Source of the DNA: Aestuariispira insulae
GTDB lineage: Bacteria > Pseudomonadota > Alphaproteobacteria > UBA8366 > Aestuariispiraceae
DNA length: 64,000 nt
Reading direction: 5' to 3'
Assembly (NCBI RefSeq): GCF_003385955.1
Contig: NZ_QRDW01000005.1
Location: forward strand, 248,001-312,000
Shown here: positions 33,294 to 41,902 of the stretch, in pieces
Position numbering within the stretch: the first letter of the stretch is position 1
Layout of the letters: each line of letters starts with the position of its first letter
The notes under the pieces: generated by a model
Told to the model about the DNA's origin: nothing
Seen by the model: the letters and a program-made list of their open reading frames with translations, nothing else
Database searches by the model: none
Position numbers and translations under genes: made by a program

Positions 33294-35355
33294 CTGATAT
33301 ATCCTCAGGGCTTTCTGCTGTTTTTTTCATGAAATCGATGGTGATGCGGGTGCCTTTGCCGGGTTCGGAGCTGACCTGCAAATAGCCGCCGATTTCGCGG
33401 GCCAGATGCTGGACTTGATAGGCACCGATGCCGAAGCCGCCTTTTTTGCTGGTATTGAGCGGCCGGAAAAGTTTGTTTTTGATGAAATCCGCATCCATGC
33501 CGGGGCCGTCGTCGGTGATCGTGATGCTGATCCTGTCCGAGAGCCGGTTCAGCCCCAATTCGATATGACCATTCTCCCCGGCGGCTTCGGAAGCATTGGT
33601 GATCAGATGATCAAGGATGGAACGTATTTTCTCTCCGGACACCGCCAGGTCAATTGGCTCCTCATCCATGGTGAGGCTGATCGCATCGGTCTTTTTTTGC
33701 CAGGCAGCAAAATGCTCGGCCATCAGATCCTTTATATTGCGGGGCGGATCTGCAGGATTGTCCTTGGCATCCTGATCGGATTTCAGGCGTTCCATCATGT
33801 TTTTCATGCGCTCAACTGTGTTTTCCACGGTTTGAAGCATGTCTTTCTGGAATTCCGGATTGGCTGCATGCTTCTCGGCGTTTTTCAGCATCATGGAAAG
33901 CTGGCTGATGGCATTTTTAAGGTCATGGACCACAAAGGCGAAACGCTTGTTGAACTTCTCCAACTGTTTCGCGTCTTCCAGATTGCGTTGGCTGCGTTCT
34001 TCGGCTGCGTAGCTGGCCACCTGCTGGCAGATGACTCTCAAAAGGTCTGCATCTTCCTCATCCAGTTTCCGAGATACCCGGGGGCGGGCGAGGGCGACAA
34101 TTCCAATGAGCCGTTCCATCCTGATCAGGGGCAGGACCAGCCAGGCCCGCTTGTTTTCTGCCAGCCATGTGGGGATCTGAAGTCTGGTGCGCAGTTCTTC
34201 GGGGAGATCATCGTGGATGAAATCGATCAGATGGCCGGTATCATGCAGATGGACCAACATTGGATGGTCGGCGGGCAGCGCACGCAGTTCATCGCCGATA
34301 TTGACATGTGTTTCCAGGGCAAATGCCTGATCGTCGGGGCTGTGGAGCCAGATGGCTCCACCGGTGCTGTCAACCACATCACCGATGCTGCGCAATAGTC
34401 GGGCGTGGAAATCTTCTCCGCCGCGATTATCCGACATGGCTTCGGTGAAACGCAGCCATTCCTTGCGATAGTCGTATTTGTTGCTGAAAAAATGTGTGCC
34501 TATCCAGATGCGGATTCGGGCTCGGATGCTGGCGGAAGAGGCGGCAAGAACCAAGGTGATCACGGCCGCAAAGGCCACGACAATGGAGCTGATGGTGCCC
34601 CAGTCGCCGCCAAACTGTTTCAGGTAATACCCCGCGGCGGCAACGCTTAGCAGATAAATGCCGGAGAGAACCAGAACGGTTGAATGATAGACGACATCCC
34701 GGGATACATGCAGATCGATTTTCCAGGATCGGTAGCGCATGACCGACACCGCGATCAAGGGGGCGGCGATGGCAGCTACATAGCCTTGGGCGACCTCATA
34801 AGTCGGATCCATGGAACCGAACAGCAGCATTTCGGCAAAGAGCATCAAATCAAAGACCTGCATGGCGGCACATCCCAGCAGCAGGTGTTTGAGCGCCCAG
34901 CGCCGTTCTGAATCGGAATGTCGCACCACATTTTCCAGGATAAGAAGGCCCGCAACCTGCATCAGGCACATGGAACCTGCATAGAAGGTCACAACCAGAT
35001 TGGTCGGCGCGTTTTCGACCAGGGACCAGATGCCGGTCAGCAGGGCGATTGCGGTGATGATTCCCAAGGTGGTGCGTTCGCGCATCTTGGTGCCGGGGGT
35101 GCGGTTCACCAATTGATGGATGACAAACAACCAGCCTGCGCTGTGAAGGACCTGGAGGATGTTGCCATAGGCCGGGGGCAGATTGAGAAGACTGCTGAGC
35201 AGGCTGACAGAGCCCCAAATCACGGTGAGCAACGGGGCCAGCCTCAAAAGGCGGCGGCGCCGTTCCTGCAACGGTCGGGTGATCAGCAGGATCCAAAGCA
35301 CGCCGAAGGTTGCCGTTGTTAAGGCATAACCGACCGATTCAATCAACCAGACCAC
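33271..35355 (-). CDS. prsK: PrsK, membrane histidine kinase of the XrtA/PEP-CTERM system
   Basis: A 694-residue sensor kinase. The N-terminal ~290 residues hold about nine membrane helices. They are followed by the family-typical stretch IGTHFFSNKYDYRKEWLRF, a GAF domain (~330-470), a dimerisation helix with the phospho-accepting histidine in FAFVVHDLKNAISQL (~490), and a HATPase domain with N box (DHLITNASEA), DDGPGMD and GFGIGAY. It is expected to phosphorylate PrsR and switch on sigma-54 genes for PEP-CTERM proteins. Usually prsK and prsR are adjacent; here PrsR is at the left edge of the window, 33 kb away. It is divergent from the phosphoesterase gene. Confidence 0.92.
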   Translation of the reverse strand: MVWLIESVGYALTTATFGVLWILLITRPLQERRRRLLRLAPLLTVIWGSVSLLSSLLNLPPAYGNILQVLHSAGWLFVIHQLVNRTPGTKMRERTTLGIITAIALLTGIWSLVENAPTNLVVTFYAGSMCLMQVAGLLILENVVRHSDSERRWALKHLLLGCAAMQVFDLMLFAEMLLFGSMDPTYEVAQGYVAAIAAPLIAVSVMRYRSWKIDLHVSRDVVYHSTVLVLSGIYLLSVAAAGYYLKQFGGDWGTISSIVVAFAAVITLVLAASSASIRARIRIWIGTHFFSNKYDYRKEWLRFTEAMSDNRGGEDFHARLLRSIGDVVDSTGGAIWLHSPDDQAFALETHVNIGDELRALPADHPMLVHLHDTGHLIDFIHDDLPEELRTRLQIPTWLAENKRAWLVLPLIRMERLIGIVALARPRVSRKLDEEDADLLRVICQQVASYAAEERSQRNLEDAKQLEKFNKRFAFVVHDLKNAISQLSMMLKNAEKHAANPEFQKDMLQTVENTVERMKNMMERLKSDQDAKDNPADPPRNIKDLMAEHFAAWQKKTDAISLTMDEEPIDLAVSGEKIRSILDHLITNASEAAGENGHIELGLNRLSDRISITITDDGPGMDADFIKNKLFRPLNTSKKGGFGIGAYQVQHLAREIGGYLQVSSEPGKGTRITIDFMKKTAESPEDISVRPTVAP

Positions 35356-35457
35356 AGACTCTCTCCCCGAAGAGGCACTAACTTAAAAATATTGCTAGCG
35401 AAATAAAAAACGCTTGAAGGTTGTGACAGTGCCTTTGAATTTCCATAAAATGGGTAT

Positions 35458-36342
35458 ATGGATCTTAGTGAAGTTTCAATTGCCGATCTTTCGGAAAAGG
35501 TAGTAGTGCAGAAAATCTTCTCGCAGTTTGCGTTCGGACGACGACATAGCCAGTCATTTGATGGAACACCAGAATCTGGAACCGCCGTCGCGGTGATCGG
35601 GGATGTTCACGGATATCTCAACCAGTTCAGGGATATGGTCGGGCAGATCGAAGCGGTATTCGATCGAATGAAACCTTATCGACGGGTGATCGTGCAGGTG
35701 GGGGATCTGATCGACCGGGGGCCGGATAGCGGCGGTTGCATGGATCTTGCCTTGCAACTGCTCAAAAGGACCGACCTGGAATTTGTGCCCTTGCTGGGCA
35801 ATCACGAATTGATGTTGAAATATTGCCTTCGCTCGGATGAGGATTGTGCCGAAAATGCGCCAAACTGGATGCTGTTTGGTGGTCGCGACACTTATAACAG
35901 CCTTTCGGGACAGGATGACTGTCCGCCTCTGCCGTCGATCATTGCCCAGCCCGGTGGCTTTCGCACGCGCCTGATTGAAATGCTGGGACCAGATCGGCGG
36001 GAACTGGTCGAGGCTATGCGGCCGGCCTATTTAAACGGAACCCTGTTGGCGGTTCATGCGGGCATATCGGAAGACCAGGATGCTGCCGAGGCCATCTCTA
36101 GACCCTGGGATACCTATAGCGCCGATCATTGGGCTTGGAACCGCGGACCGTCCGACAAGGCGCTGCTTTTTGGTGACAAGCAGATCTGTCAGATACATGG
36201 CCACAGTATTCATAAAAAAGCAGGCCCGATTGGTAAGCGATTTGCCATTGATACCGGCGTTTATCGCTCCGGCATTCTCTCTTGTGCGATTTTTGCCGAG
36301 GGTGAGTATGAAATCCTTTCAGCCCGAGGCGAAGTCTATTGA
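35458..36342 (+). CDS. Calcineurin-like metallophosphoesterase (PPP/PrpA-like)
   Basis: A 294-residue phosphoesterase with all motifs of the family in order: GDVHGY (residues ~45), GDLIDRGPDS (~82), GNHELM (~118), HAGIS (~200) and GHS (~247). The layout matches bacterial serine/threonine phosphatases and symmetrical Ap4A hydrolases. No signal peptide is seen, so it is cytoplasmic. It lies between prsK (divergent, 102 bp) and the initiating sugar transferase, so it could reverse a phosphorylation in the same pathway, but the substrate is unknown. A near-GG-N10-GC sigma-54-like element at 35418-35432 is too weak to claim. Confidence 0.82.
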   Translation: MDLSEVSIADLSEKVVVQKIFSQFAFGRRHSQSFDGTPESGTAVAVIGDVHGYLNQFRDMVGQIEAVFDRMKPYRRVIVQVGDLIDRGPDSGGCMDLALQLLKRTDLEFVPLLGNHELMLKYCLRSDEDCAENAPNWMLFGGRDTYNSLSGQDDCPPLPSIIAQPGGFRTRLIEMLGPDRRELVEAMRPAYLNGTLLAVHAGISEDQDAAEAISRPWDTYSADHWAWNRGPSDKALLFGDKQICQIHGHSIHKKAGPIGKRFAIDTGVYRSGILSCAIFAEGEYEILSARGEVY

Positions 36343-36563
36343 TCAATTGATCAGGAATAGCTGCCGAGGCCATGTCCTGGTGGGAGCCTTCGGGCGGGAT
36401 TGCGGGTCTTTTTCCTTGTTGTTCGCGGAAATCTAATGTAGCTATTCCTTCGGCTTGACGCCGTTTCGGGGGAGGTGGCATTAGTCGGAAATTGGGGGAT
36501 ATCCTGTATGGCATGCCTGCTAGAAAGCAGGGCTGGCCATGGGCTATGCCTATAATGTCGTGG

Positions 36564-36579
36564 GGCGTTAGAAAACGCC
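36564..36579 (+). other. Hairpin in the leader of the initiating sugar transferase gene
   Basis: GGCGTT-AGAA-AACGCC, a perfect 6-bp stem with a 4-nt loop, extendable with a G-T pair. It lies 58 bp upstream of the start codon and has no T-tract. A leader mRNA structure is possible. Confidence 0.3.
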
Positions 36580-36637
36580 TCCAGCCGTATTGGACGGCAA
36601 ATTAGACGGAAGAAACCCGCAGGGGGAGAAAAGTGCG

Positions 36638-38077
36638 ATGATGGTTCGGGTGTTTCGGCATCATATTTCTCTATATGCCATCCTGCTTGCATTTTCCGAG
36701 ATGGCTCTCTTCTCGGTCGCTGCCTTTTTCATGGCGAATATCACCCTGAGAGATCCAGGATTGGATACCGGTGATATTGATCTCAACATTCTTGTGGCAA
36801 GCTTGGCTTTGTCCGTGTTTGTGACGGTCTGCAGCATCGGTTTTTACAGCCGGCGTGTGACCATGCGCGGTGGCTTCCGGGCGACCCAGTGGGTTGCCGC
36901 CTTCCTGATCGTATCTGTTGTGTTGGGCGTGGTTTTCCTTGTCCATTGGTGGTTATTCAGCCCCGACTTGCGTTTTCCGCTCACCGGCTGGGGGGCGGCC
37001 GTTGGCATCTATGCCCTGGCGGCGGTGATGGTACGGGTCGTGTTTGATCGCCTCATGCGCGACCGCAAGGTCTTACGCAAGCGTGTGTTGGTGCTGGGGA
37101 CCGGTTCCCAGGCGGAAAAAATTTACCAGGTGGCGCGCACCGACGACCAGAAACTATTCGAACTGGTCGGTTTTTTGAGCTTTGGCCGCAGCGAGGAACG
37201 TTGCGACGTTCAGCCAGTATTGTCCGACAATTTGCGAACTGATCGCTATGCACTGGCGGATTTTGCCTCCGCCAATGATGTCGATGAGATTGTGGTGACC
37301 CTTCGGGACCGACGCCGGCCGGAAGGCAAGCTGGGCGACGGTCTGCCGATTTGGGAGATGATGGATTGCAAGCTGCGCGGGATCCAGGTTACGGAATTTG
37401 CCAATTTCTGGGAGCGGGAACTTGGCAAAGTGGATTTGAAAACCATCCGGCCTAGCTGGATTATCTTCTCCGATGGTTTCCGTGTTTCCATGGGCAAACG
37501 GGTGGTGAAACGGATCTTTGATATCGCGGTTTCCGCGATGTTTGTCCTGACCGTGCTGCCCATCATGCTGCTCACGATGATCGCAATTAAGCTGGACAGC
37601 CGCGGGCCGATTTTCTATAGCCAGGAACGGGTTGGGCTGGACGGCCGGACCTTTAGCGTCCTGAAATTCCGCAGTATGCGGACTGATGCCGAAGCCAAAG
37701 GCGCGCAATGGGCAAGCAAGAATGATGACCGTGTTACCCGTGTCGGACGTTTCATACGGAAGACCCGCATTGACGAAATCCCGCAGATCCTCAATGTGCT
37801 GAAGGGTGAGATGAGTTTTGTCGGGCCACGACCGGAGCGACCGGTATTTGTGAATGACCTGGATGAGAAGGTGCCATTTTATCGTGAACGGCACCGCATC
37901 AAGCCAGGCATTACGGGCTGGGCCCAGATCAATTATCCTTATGGAGCGACATTGGAAGATGCGCATGAAAAACATGCCTTCGACCTATATTATCTCAAAA
38001 ACATCGGTTTCTTTCTGGATATTGTGATTTTGATCCAGACAGTGCGTGTGGTCTTATTCGGCGAAGGTGCACGCTGA
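36638..38077 (+). CDS. Initiating sugar transferase, TIGR03013-type PEP-CTERM/XrtA system (polyprenyl-phosphate hexose-1-P transferase)
   Basis: A 479-residue member of the WcaJ/WbaP superfamily. It opens MMVRVFRHHISLYAILLAFSE, typical of the exosortase A-associated TIGR03013 group. Four membrane helices and a CoA-binding-like Rossmann domain (RVLVLGTGSQAEKIYQ) follow, then the catalytic C-terminal domain (KRIFDIAVSAMFVL, KFRSMRTDAE, TRIDEIPQILNVLKGEMSFV, GPRPERP). It loads the first sugar phosphate onto undecaprenyl phosphate at the inner membrane, starting the repeat unit. The ATG at 36638 follows an AGGGGGAG ribosome site; an in-frame upstream extension to 36590 is less likely. Confidence 0.92.
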   Translation: MMVRVFRHHISLYAILLAFSEMALFSVAAFFMANITLRDPGLDTGDIDLNILVASLALSVFVTVCSIGFYSRRVTMRGGFRATQWVAAFLIVSVVLGVVFLVHWWLFSPDLRFPLTGWGAAVGIYALAAVMVRVVFDRLMRDRKVLRKRVLVLGTGSQAEKIYQVARTDDQKLFELVGFLSFGRSEERCDVQPVLSDNLRTDRYALADFASANDVDEIVVTLRDRRRPEGKLGDGLPIWEMMDCKLRGIQVTEFANFWERELGKVDLKTIRPSWIIFSDGFRVSMGKRVVKRIFDIAVSAMFVLTVLPIMLLTMIAIKLDSRGPIFYSQERVGLDGRTFSVLKFRSMRTDAEAKGAQWASKNDDRVTRVGRFIRKTRIDEIPQILNVLKGEMSFVGPRPERPVFVNDLDEKVPFYRERHRIKPGITGWAQINYPYGATLEDAHEKHAFDLYYLKNIGFFLDIVILIQTVRVVLFGEGAR

Positions 38078-38090
38078 GTTGATCAGATTA

Positions 38091-38112
38091 GTGGTCGGTT
38101 TCGACTGACGGA
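38091..38112 (+). promoter_or_regulatory. Candidate PrsR-type upstream element before the DUF2336 gene
   Basis: GTGGTCGG then TGACGGA. TCGG lies 90 bp and TGAC 79 bp before the -24 element at 38185, almost exactly the geometry seen upstream of the PEP-CTERM gene (90 and 80 bp). Confidence 0.5.
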
Positions 38113-38153
38113 AAATTTGACGATTCGGTTAAAACGCTTAGCGATTTTTGCTT

Positions 38154-38166
38154 TAATATATTGAAA
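38154..38166 (-). promoter_or_regulatory. IHF-like site before the DUF2336 gene
   Basis: Minus-strand reading TTTCAATATATTA matches WATCAANNNNTTR with one mismatch. It ends 19 bp before the -24 element, against 20 bp in the PEP-CTERM promoter, and is embedded in the same kind of A/T tract. Confidence 0.45.
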
Positions 38167-38184
38167 ATAAACACTTTATTTGTT

Positions 38185-38200
38185 TGGTGTGCTTTTTGCA
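38185..38200 (+). promoter_or_regulatory. Sigma-54 promoter candidate of the DUF2336 gene
   Basis: TGGTGTG-CTTT-TTGCA. The -12 half is a perfect TTGCA, GG and GC are at the exact 12-bp offset, and the -24 half keeps TGG and the final G. A start near 38212 would give a leader of about 100 nt containing a 19-codon open frame (38221-38280) without a ribosome site. Confidence 0.62.
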
Positions 38201-38311
38201 ATTACCGGGCGTGTGTAGAAATGGCCGGTATCCGCAAAGGCTGGCGGGGGGAACTGCCGGTCAACAACAACGGCGGTTAAGAAACTAGATAAAAAGGGGC
38301 AGGACTGGGAA

Positions 38312-39295
38312 ATGTTCCAGATCACATCTGACGATATTCAACGGTTGTCGAACAATCCGTCGCCGGAAGTGCGCGCGTCCATTGCCAAGAAAATCGCGCG
38401 GGATCACGAGCAGATGGAATATTCCGAACAGGAACGTATCCTTGCGGAAAAGATCCTCCGGGTACTGGCCCATGATGCCGAAGTGATGGTGCGCAGTCGC
38501 CTGGCCTGGGAGATCCGTAATTCGGGGGCTATCCCACGGGATATCGCGCTTGATCTTGCCAATGACGTGGAGCAAGTATCCCTCAGTCTGCTGAAATTCT
38601 CACCGCTTTTGACACCGGAAGATCTGATCGAGATCATCGCCGAAGGCAATACCGAGAAAAATATGGTTGTTGCCAGCCGCCGGGGGCTGCCGGACCGGGT
38701 CTCGGCCGCCTTGGCGGAAACCCGTGACAAATTGGTGGTCCGGGTTCTGCTGGAAAATGAAAGCGCGGAACTTTCTTCCGAAACCATGGAGATTCTCGAG
38801 GAATATTTCGGCGGAGATACGCGCCTGCGCCAGTTGCTGACCGATCGTCGGGCGCTACAGGAAAGCGTTTCCCGCCATTTCATCCGCCGGATCACCCATG
38901 AGGTGAAATCCAAACTGTTTGGCAGCCGGGAGGAAGATTTCGGCGAATATGAACGCATTCTCTGGAATGATGATGAACAGATCGCGGATAATCTGCTGCA
39001 GGATCGCAATGGTGATCTTGATTATGCCGGTCTGGTTGAGATGCTGGCACAAAAAGGTGAGCTGGACAGCGGCTTTGTCATGATGGCGCTGGATTTCAGC
39101 CGCAAGGAATTGTTTGAGCTCGCGGCCTCCAGGCTGTTGGGCATTGATCGTGATGAATTGACCAATGTCTTGAAGAATGGCGGTAACTATGGCCGCGAAC
39201 GCCTGTTTGAGCGGATCGGCCTGCAGGAAGAGAATTATGAGAATTACCGCCGGAACCTGGAAGAGCTATACGGTCCGTCCGGCGAGAAGCACTGA
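38312..39295 (+). CDS. DUF2336 domain protein
   Basis: A 327-residue soluble, almost wholly alpha-helical protein with no signal peptide or membrane helix. It shows HEAT-like helical pairs (SPEVRASIAKKIARDH, DAEVMVRSRLAWEIRNS, RDKLVVRVLLEN) typical of DUF2336, an alphaproteobacterial family of unknown function. A good ribosome site (AGGGGCAGGA) precedes the ATG. It is flanked by XrtA-system genes, and its promoter copies the sigma-54/IHF/upstream-element layout of the PEP-CTERM gene. It is therefore a candidate regulatory or structural partner in the PEP-CTERM regulon. The molecular role cannot be stated. Confidence 0.85.
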   Translation: MFQITSDDIQRLSNNPSPEVRASIAKKIARDHEQMEYSEQERILAEKILRVLAHDAEVMVRSRLAWEIRNSGAIPRDIALDLANDVEQVSLSLLKFSPLLTPEDLIEIIAEGNTEKNMVVASRRGLPDRVSAALAETRDKLVVRVLLENESAELSSETMEILEEYFGGDTRLRQLLTDRRALQESVSRHFIRRITHEVKSKLFGSREEDFGEYERILWNDDEQIADNLLQDRNGDLDYAGLVEMLAQKGELDSGFVMMALDFSRKELFELAASRLLGIDRDELTNVLKNGGNYGRERLFERIGLQEENYENYRRNLEELYGPSGEKH

Positions 39296-39316
39296 CATAT
39301 ATTAAGAATTGAATAA

Positions 39317-39350
39317 GAAAAACCGGCGGCATGTTCCGCCGGTTTTTTTA
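39317..39350. terminator. Bidirectional terminator between DUF2336 and acyltransferase genes
   Basis: Perfect stem AACCGGCGG / CCGCCGGTT with a 6-nt loop, flanked by an A-run and a T-run, between convergent genes. Confidence 0.9.
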
Positions 39351-40520
39351 TCTGGATTGCCGAATAATCCAATGTTTGAAACTGGTGAGCCAGCGTTCCA
39401 GGGTGAGGGTGACGCGGGGTTGCTGTAGGGCGATGCTGGCAAAATCTTCAGACACCTCGCCCAGACTGGCTTTATAGCGTTGGTCGCCCGCCATGAAATC
39501 ATAGATGACAGCTCCCTTTTCCAGGTGGTCCTGGATGCAGAGCGCATGACAGACCATGCCCGGCTTGATACGGGGGTTATTATCATAGGATAGAGCGGAG
39601 AGATAAAAATAGACCCGATCCCTATAAAGAAAATTATAGAGATACCCGATCGCTTTATCCCCACAACGGATCCTGACCATTTCAATCTGGCCCAAGGGCC
39701 AGCATTCATCAATCAGATCTTCATGGAAGCCTGTGAAAGCATCATTTTGATGCGCTGGGCGGTGATTGTGCGCTTTCTCAAGCCAGCGCGCTTCATGCAA
39801 CGGGGCCAGGTCCCAAAACCATTGTTTGGCTTCCTGTGCACTTTTGGCCCGCTCGAGACATAAAGCACCGCGCTCCTCATAAAGGCGCATGCTCTTGCGG
39901 ATCTGGGCGCGGCTGTTTTTCGACAGGCTGTCCAGAAAGCTCTTGCCCTGTTCGCGGATGGCGGCAAGGTCGGTGGCATAACAGCGGTCCAGCGCGATCA
40001 CGCGTTGAGGCAGGCCGGTATGCTGAAAAGCCACACGATCCGGGGCCGGGGCATTACGGATAACCAGTTCATCCCAGGTACCCAGGATCTTTTTGGTTTC
40101 CGCATCGCGACGCAGGTAATCAACGGCGGCTGTCAGCAACTGCGGTCGCATGTTCTGCCCTGTCAGGAAACCGTTATACTCTATGCAGATCTGGTCTTTG
40201 TCCGGCAGACCTGTGGCATGAAGATGGAGTTGGCGGGCCCTGACAAAGCCGTGGCGATGCTCCTCATGCCTGGCCAGCAGGCCGAGGAGAACCGTTTCGT
40301 CTCCCAATTTGCCCTCCAGCAGGAAGGCATCATTCCCAACCTGTTTCAGCCAGCAGCAGATCCAGGTCCAGGACAGCATGAATTTTGGATCTGCCCGGCT
40401 TTCAAGGGCTTGCCATTTTTCCGCCAGGTCGATGATTTGATCCACGGGCCTGCAGCGGAATTCATAGTCCGTTGGCAGGGCGTGCGTAGGCGGATTATCT
40501 GGCTGGGGTGAATGCGGCAT
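39348..40520 (-). CDS. GNAT-fold acyltransferase (CelD/BcsL-like)
   Basis: A 390-residue protein of the CelD/BcsL-like acetyltransferase group (GNAT_acetyltransf_6 type), often found in exopolysaccharide loci. The N-terminal half includes ALESRADPKFMLSWTWICCW. The C-terminal GNAT domain carries the KNSRAQIRKSMRLYEERG helix and IGYLYNFLYRDRVYFYLSAL, followed by KASLGE. It is expected to acylate a sugar or amino group of the polymer or its precursor in the cytoplasm. It is the last gene on this side that fits the exopolysaccharide locus; tRNA-Thr follows. The acceptor is unknown. Confidence 0.78.
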   Translation of the reverse strand: MPHSPQPDNPPTHALPTDYEFRCRPVDQIIDLAEKWQALESRADPKFMLSWTWICCWLKQVGNDAFLLEGKLGDETVLLGLLARHEEHRHGFVRARQLHLHATGLPDKDQICIEYNGFLTGQNMRPQLLTAAVDYLRRDAETKKILGTWDELVIRNAPAPDRVAFQHTGLPQRVIALDRCYATDLAAIREQGKSFLDSLSKNSRAQIRKSMRLYEERGALCLERAKSAQEAKQWFWDLAPLHEARWLEKAHNHRPAHQNDAFTGFHEDLIDECWPLGQIEMVRIRCGDKAIGYLYNFLYRDRVYFYLSALSYDNNPRIKPGMVCHALCIQDHLEKGAVIYDFMAGDQRYKASLGEVSEDFASIALQQPRVTLTLERWLTSFKHWIIRQSR

Positions 40521-40629
40521 CGCAGTGATTCGATCCGTTCCTCAGGGATTACTTCCCATATCGGCCATGAATGAGGATGTGATTTGGTTTCCGGGGCAAA
40601 AGTAACCGCGCTTGGGCGGGACGGCAATT

Positions 40630-40661
40630 AAAAAGCCCGCTGAAAAATCAGCGGGCTTTTT
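40630..40661 (-). terminator. Terminator downstream of tRNA-Thr
   Basis: AAAAAGCCCGCTGA-AAAA-TCAGCGGGCTTTTT. A 9-bp GC-rich stem with a T-run on the minus strand, directly after the tRNA 3' end. Confidence 0.9.
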
Positions 40662-40663
40662 AA

Positions 40664-40738
40664 TGGTGCCGCGGGGCGGAATTGAACCGCCGGCCCCGTC
40701 ATTACCAATGACGTGCTCTACCCCTGAGCTACCGCGGC
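40664..40738 (-). tRNA. tRNA-Thr (anticodon GGT), CCA encoded
   Basis: The minus strand reads a full cloverleaf of 75 nt. The acceptor stem GCCGCGG pairs with CCGCGGC, the D-arm is GCTC-AGGGGTA-GAGC, and the anticodon stem is CGTCA/TGACG with loop TTGGTAA (anticodon GGT). The T-arm has GGTTCAATTCC and the 3' end is ACCA. No integrase or duplicated 3' end is seen nearby, so it is not marked as an attachment site. Confidence 0.95.
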
Positions 40739-40892
40739 ATATTGGGTAAATGTTTGTCTGAAGAAGCAGTGTCCCTCGGACGGGCGGGTATATGCCATAG
40801 GGTTCGGGGCAGCGCAAGTGCCTTTGCCAAAAAAATGCAAAAAAAAGATTTCCCGGTCAATCCGGGCGGTGTTTCCTCGGGATTGGTATCTG

Positions 40893-40920
40893 TTGCACAT
40901 TCCGGCACCATATATAGTAT
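40893..40920 (+). promoter_or_regulatory. Sigma-70-type promoter for the 53-residue protein gene
   Basis: TTGCAC, 16-bp spacer, TAGTAT, ending 32 bp before the GTG start at 40953. The match is fair, not proven. Confidence 0.4.
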
Positions 40921-40952
40921 AGGGACAGGTATATTTGTGAGAGTGTTTCGCC

Positions 40953-41114
40953 GTGGATAAGACCCCAACCGATAAATCCCTAGAGCGCCAGCAAAAAGAA
41001 GAACGGCTTGCCGCAAAGCTGCGTGAGAATCTGCGTCGCCGCAAGTCGCAGACCAGGGGCCGGAAGGATACGGGGGATGATTTGGATCCGGGGAACAAGC
41101 CGCAGGATAGCTGA
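40953..41114 (+). CDS. Small basic hypothetical protein (53 residues)
   Basis: A GTG-started frame coding a highly charged protein: LERQQKEERLAAKLRENLRR, then RKSQTRGRK and an acidic/glycine tail. The central helix is rich in arginine and lysine, so nucleic-acid or ribosome contact is conceivable. Small proteins of this make-up, with LAAxLRxNLxRRK, occur near murA in alphaproteobacteria; this is from memory and not checked. A promoter-like sequence precedes it. It is in the same direction as dcd and murA. No function is known. Confidence 0.55.
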   Translation: MDKTPTDKSLERQQKEERLAAKLRENLRRRKSQTRGRKDTGDDLDPGNKPQDS

Positions 41115-41263
41115 TTGAAAAAGATCGTGAGATGGAAGCGTCATAATGCGGCCATGATCGGCCGGTAGAAACCGTTTCGGACGCCAATTCTCATGATTGG
41201 GTTGCCACTTAGGCCCCGGGGAGATCTGCCCCGTCGCCGGAACTATGAAGAATAGGATTTGCC

Positions 41264-41818
41264 ATGTCGATCATGCCGGATCACTGGATACGCGAACAGG
41301 CCGAGACTAATGGAATGATTGAGCCGTTCGTGGATGCTCAGCGCCGAGAGAATATGATCTCCTACGGGGTTTCCTCTTATGGCTATGACGCCCGGGTGGC
41401 CGATGAATTCATGATCTTCACCAATGTCGACAATGCTATTGTTGATCCGAAGCAGTTTTCTGAGCAGACCTTTGTTCAGCGTCAGTCGGATGTCTGTATC
41501 ATTCCGCCCAATTCCTTTGCCCTGGCAAGGACGGTGGAGTATTTCCGCATCCCGCGGGATGTATTGGTGATCTGTCTTGGCAAATCCACTTATGCCCGTT
41601 GCGGCATCATTGTGAATGTCACGCCGCTCGAACCGGAATGGGAAGGGCATGTGACCTTGGAGTTTTCCAACACCACCCCGCTGCCGGCGAAAATTTATGC
41701 CAATGAAGGGGCGTGTCAGTTCCTGTTCTTCAAGGGCGACAACCCGCCGGATGTTTCCTATGCCGATCGGGCCGGGAAATATATGGGTCAGACCGGGGTG
41801 ACATTGCCCAAGATCTGA
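41264..41818 (+). CDS. dcd: dCTP deaminase
   Basis: A 184-residue trimeric-dUTPase-fold enzyme that deaminates dCTP to dUTP for thymidylate synthesis. Typical segments are [13 protein letters not shown], the active-site region [12 protein letters not shown] with [20 protein letters not shown], and a C-terminal [11 protein letters not shown] and [13 protein letters not shown]. Length and sequence match the alphaproteobacterial type. It lies 84 bp before murA; the two genes are unrelated in function and may have separate promoters. Confidence 0.95.
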   Translation: MSIMPDHWIREQAETNGMIEPFVDAQRRENMISYGVSSYGYDARVADEFMIFTNVDNAIVDPKQFSEQTFVQRQSDVCIIPPNSFALARTVEYFRIPRDVLVICLGKSTYARCGIIVNVTPLEPEWEGHVTLEFSNTTPLPAKIYANEGACQFLFFKGDNPPDVSYADRAGKYMGQTGVTLPKI

Positions 41819-41902
41819 TTTCTTGGTGTCCGTGGATGAGACCATGGCCGCGACCGTTCGCTGAGCGGTATGTCCGGCCTTATATGACAGGAAAGACTAT
41901 AG

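Noticed and set aside
35418-35433. AGGTTGTGACAGTGCC as a sigma-54 promoter for the phosphoesterase gene
   Set aside because: Only GG and GC fit; such degenerate matches are frequent in this GC-rich sequence, and the leader would be very short.
38221-38280. 19-codon open frame in the DUF2336 leader as a leader peptide
   Set aside because: No ribosome-binding site and no attenuator structure behind it; kept only as a remark.
40664-40738. tRNA-Thr as the attachment site of an integrated element covering the exopolysaccharide locus
   Set aside because: No integrase gene and no second copy of the tRNA 3' end was seen in the window.
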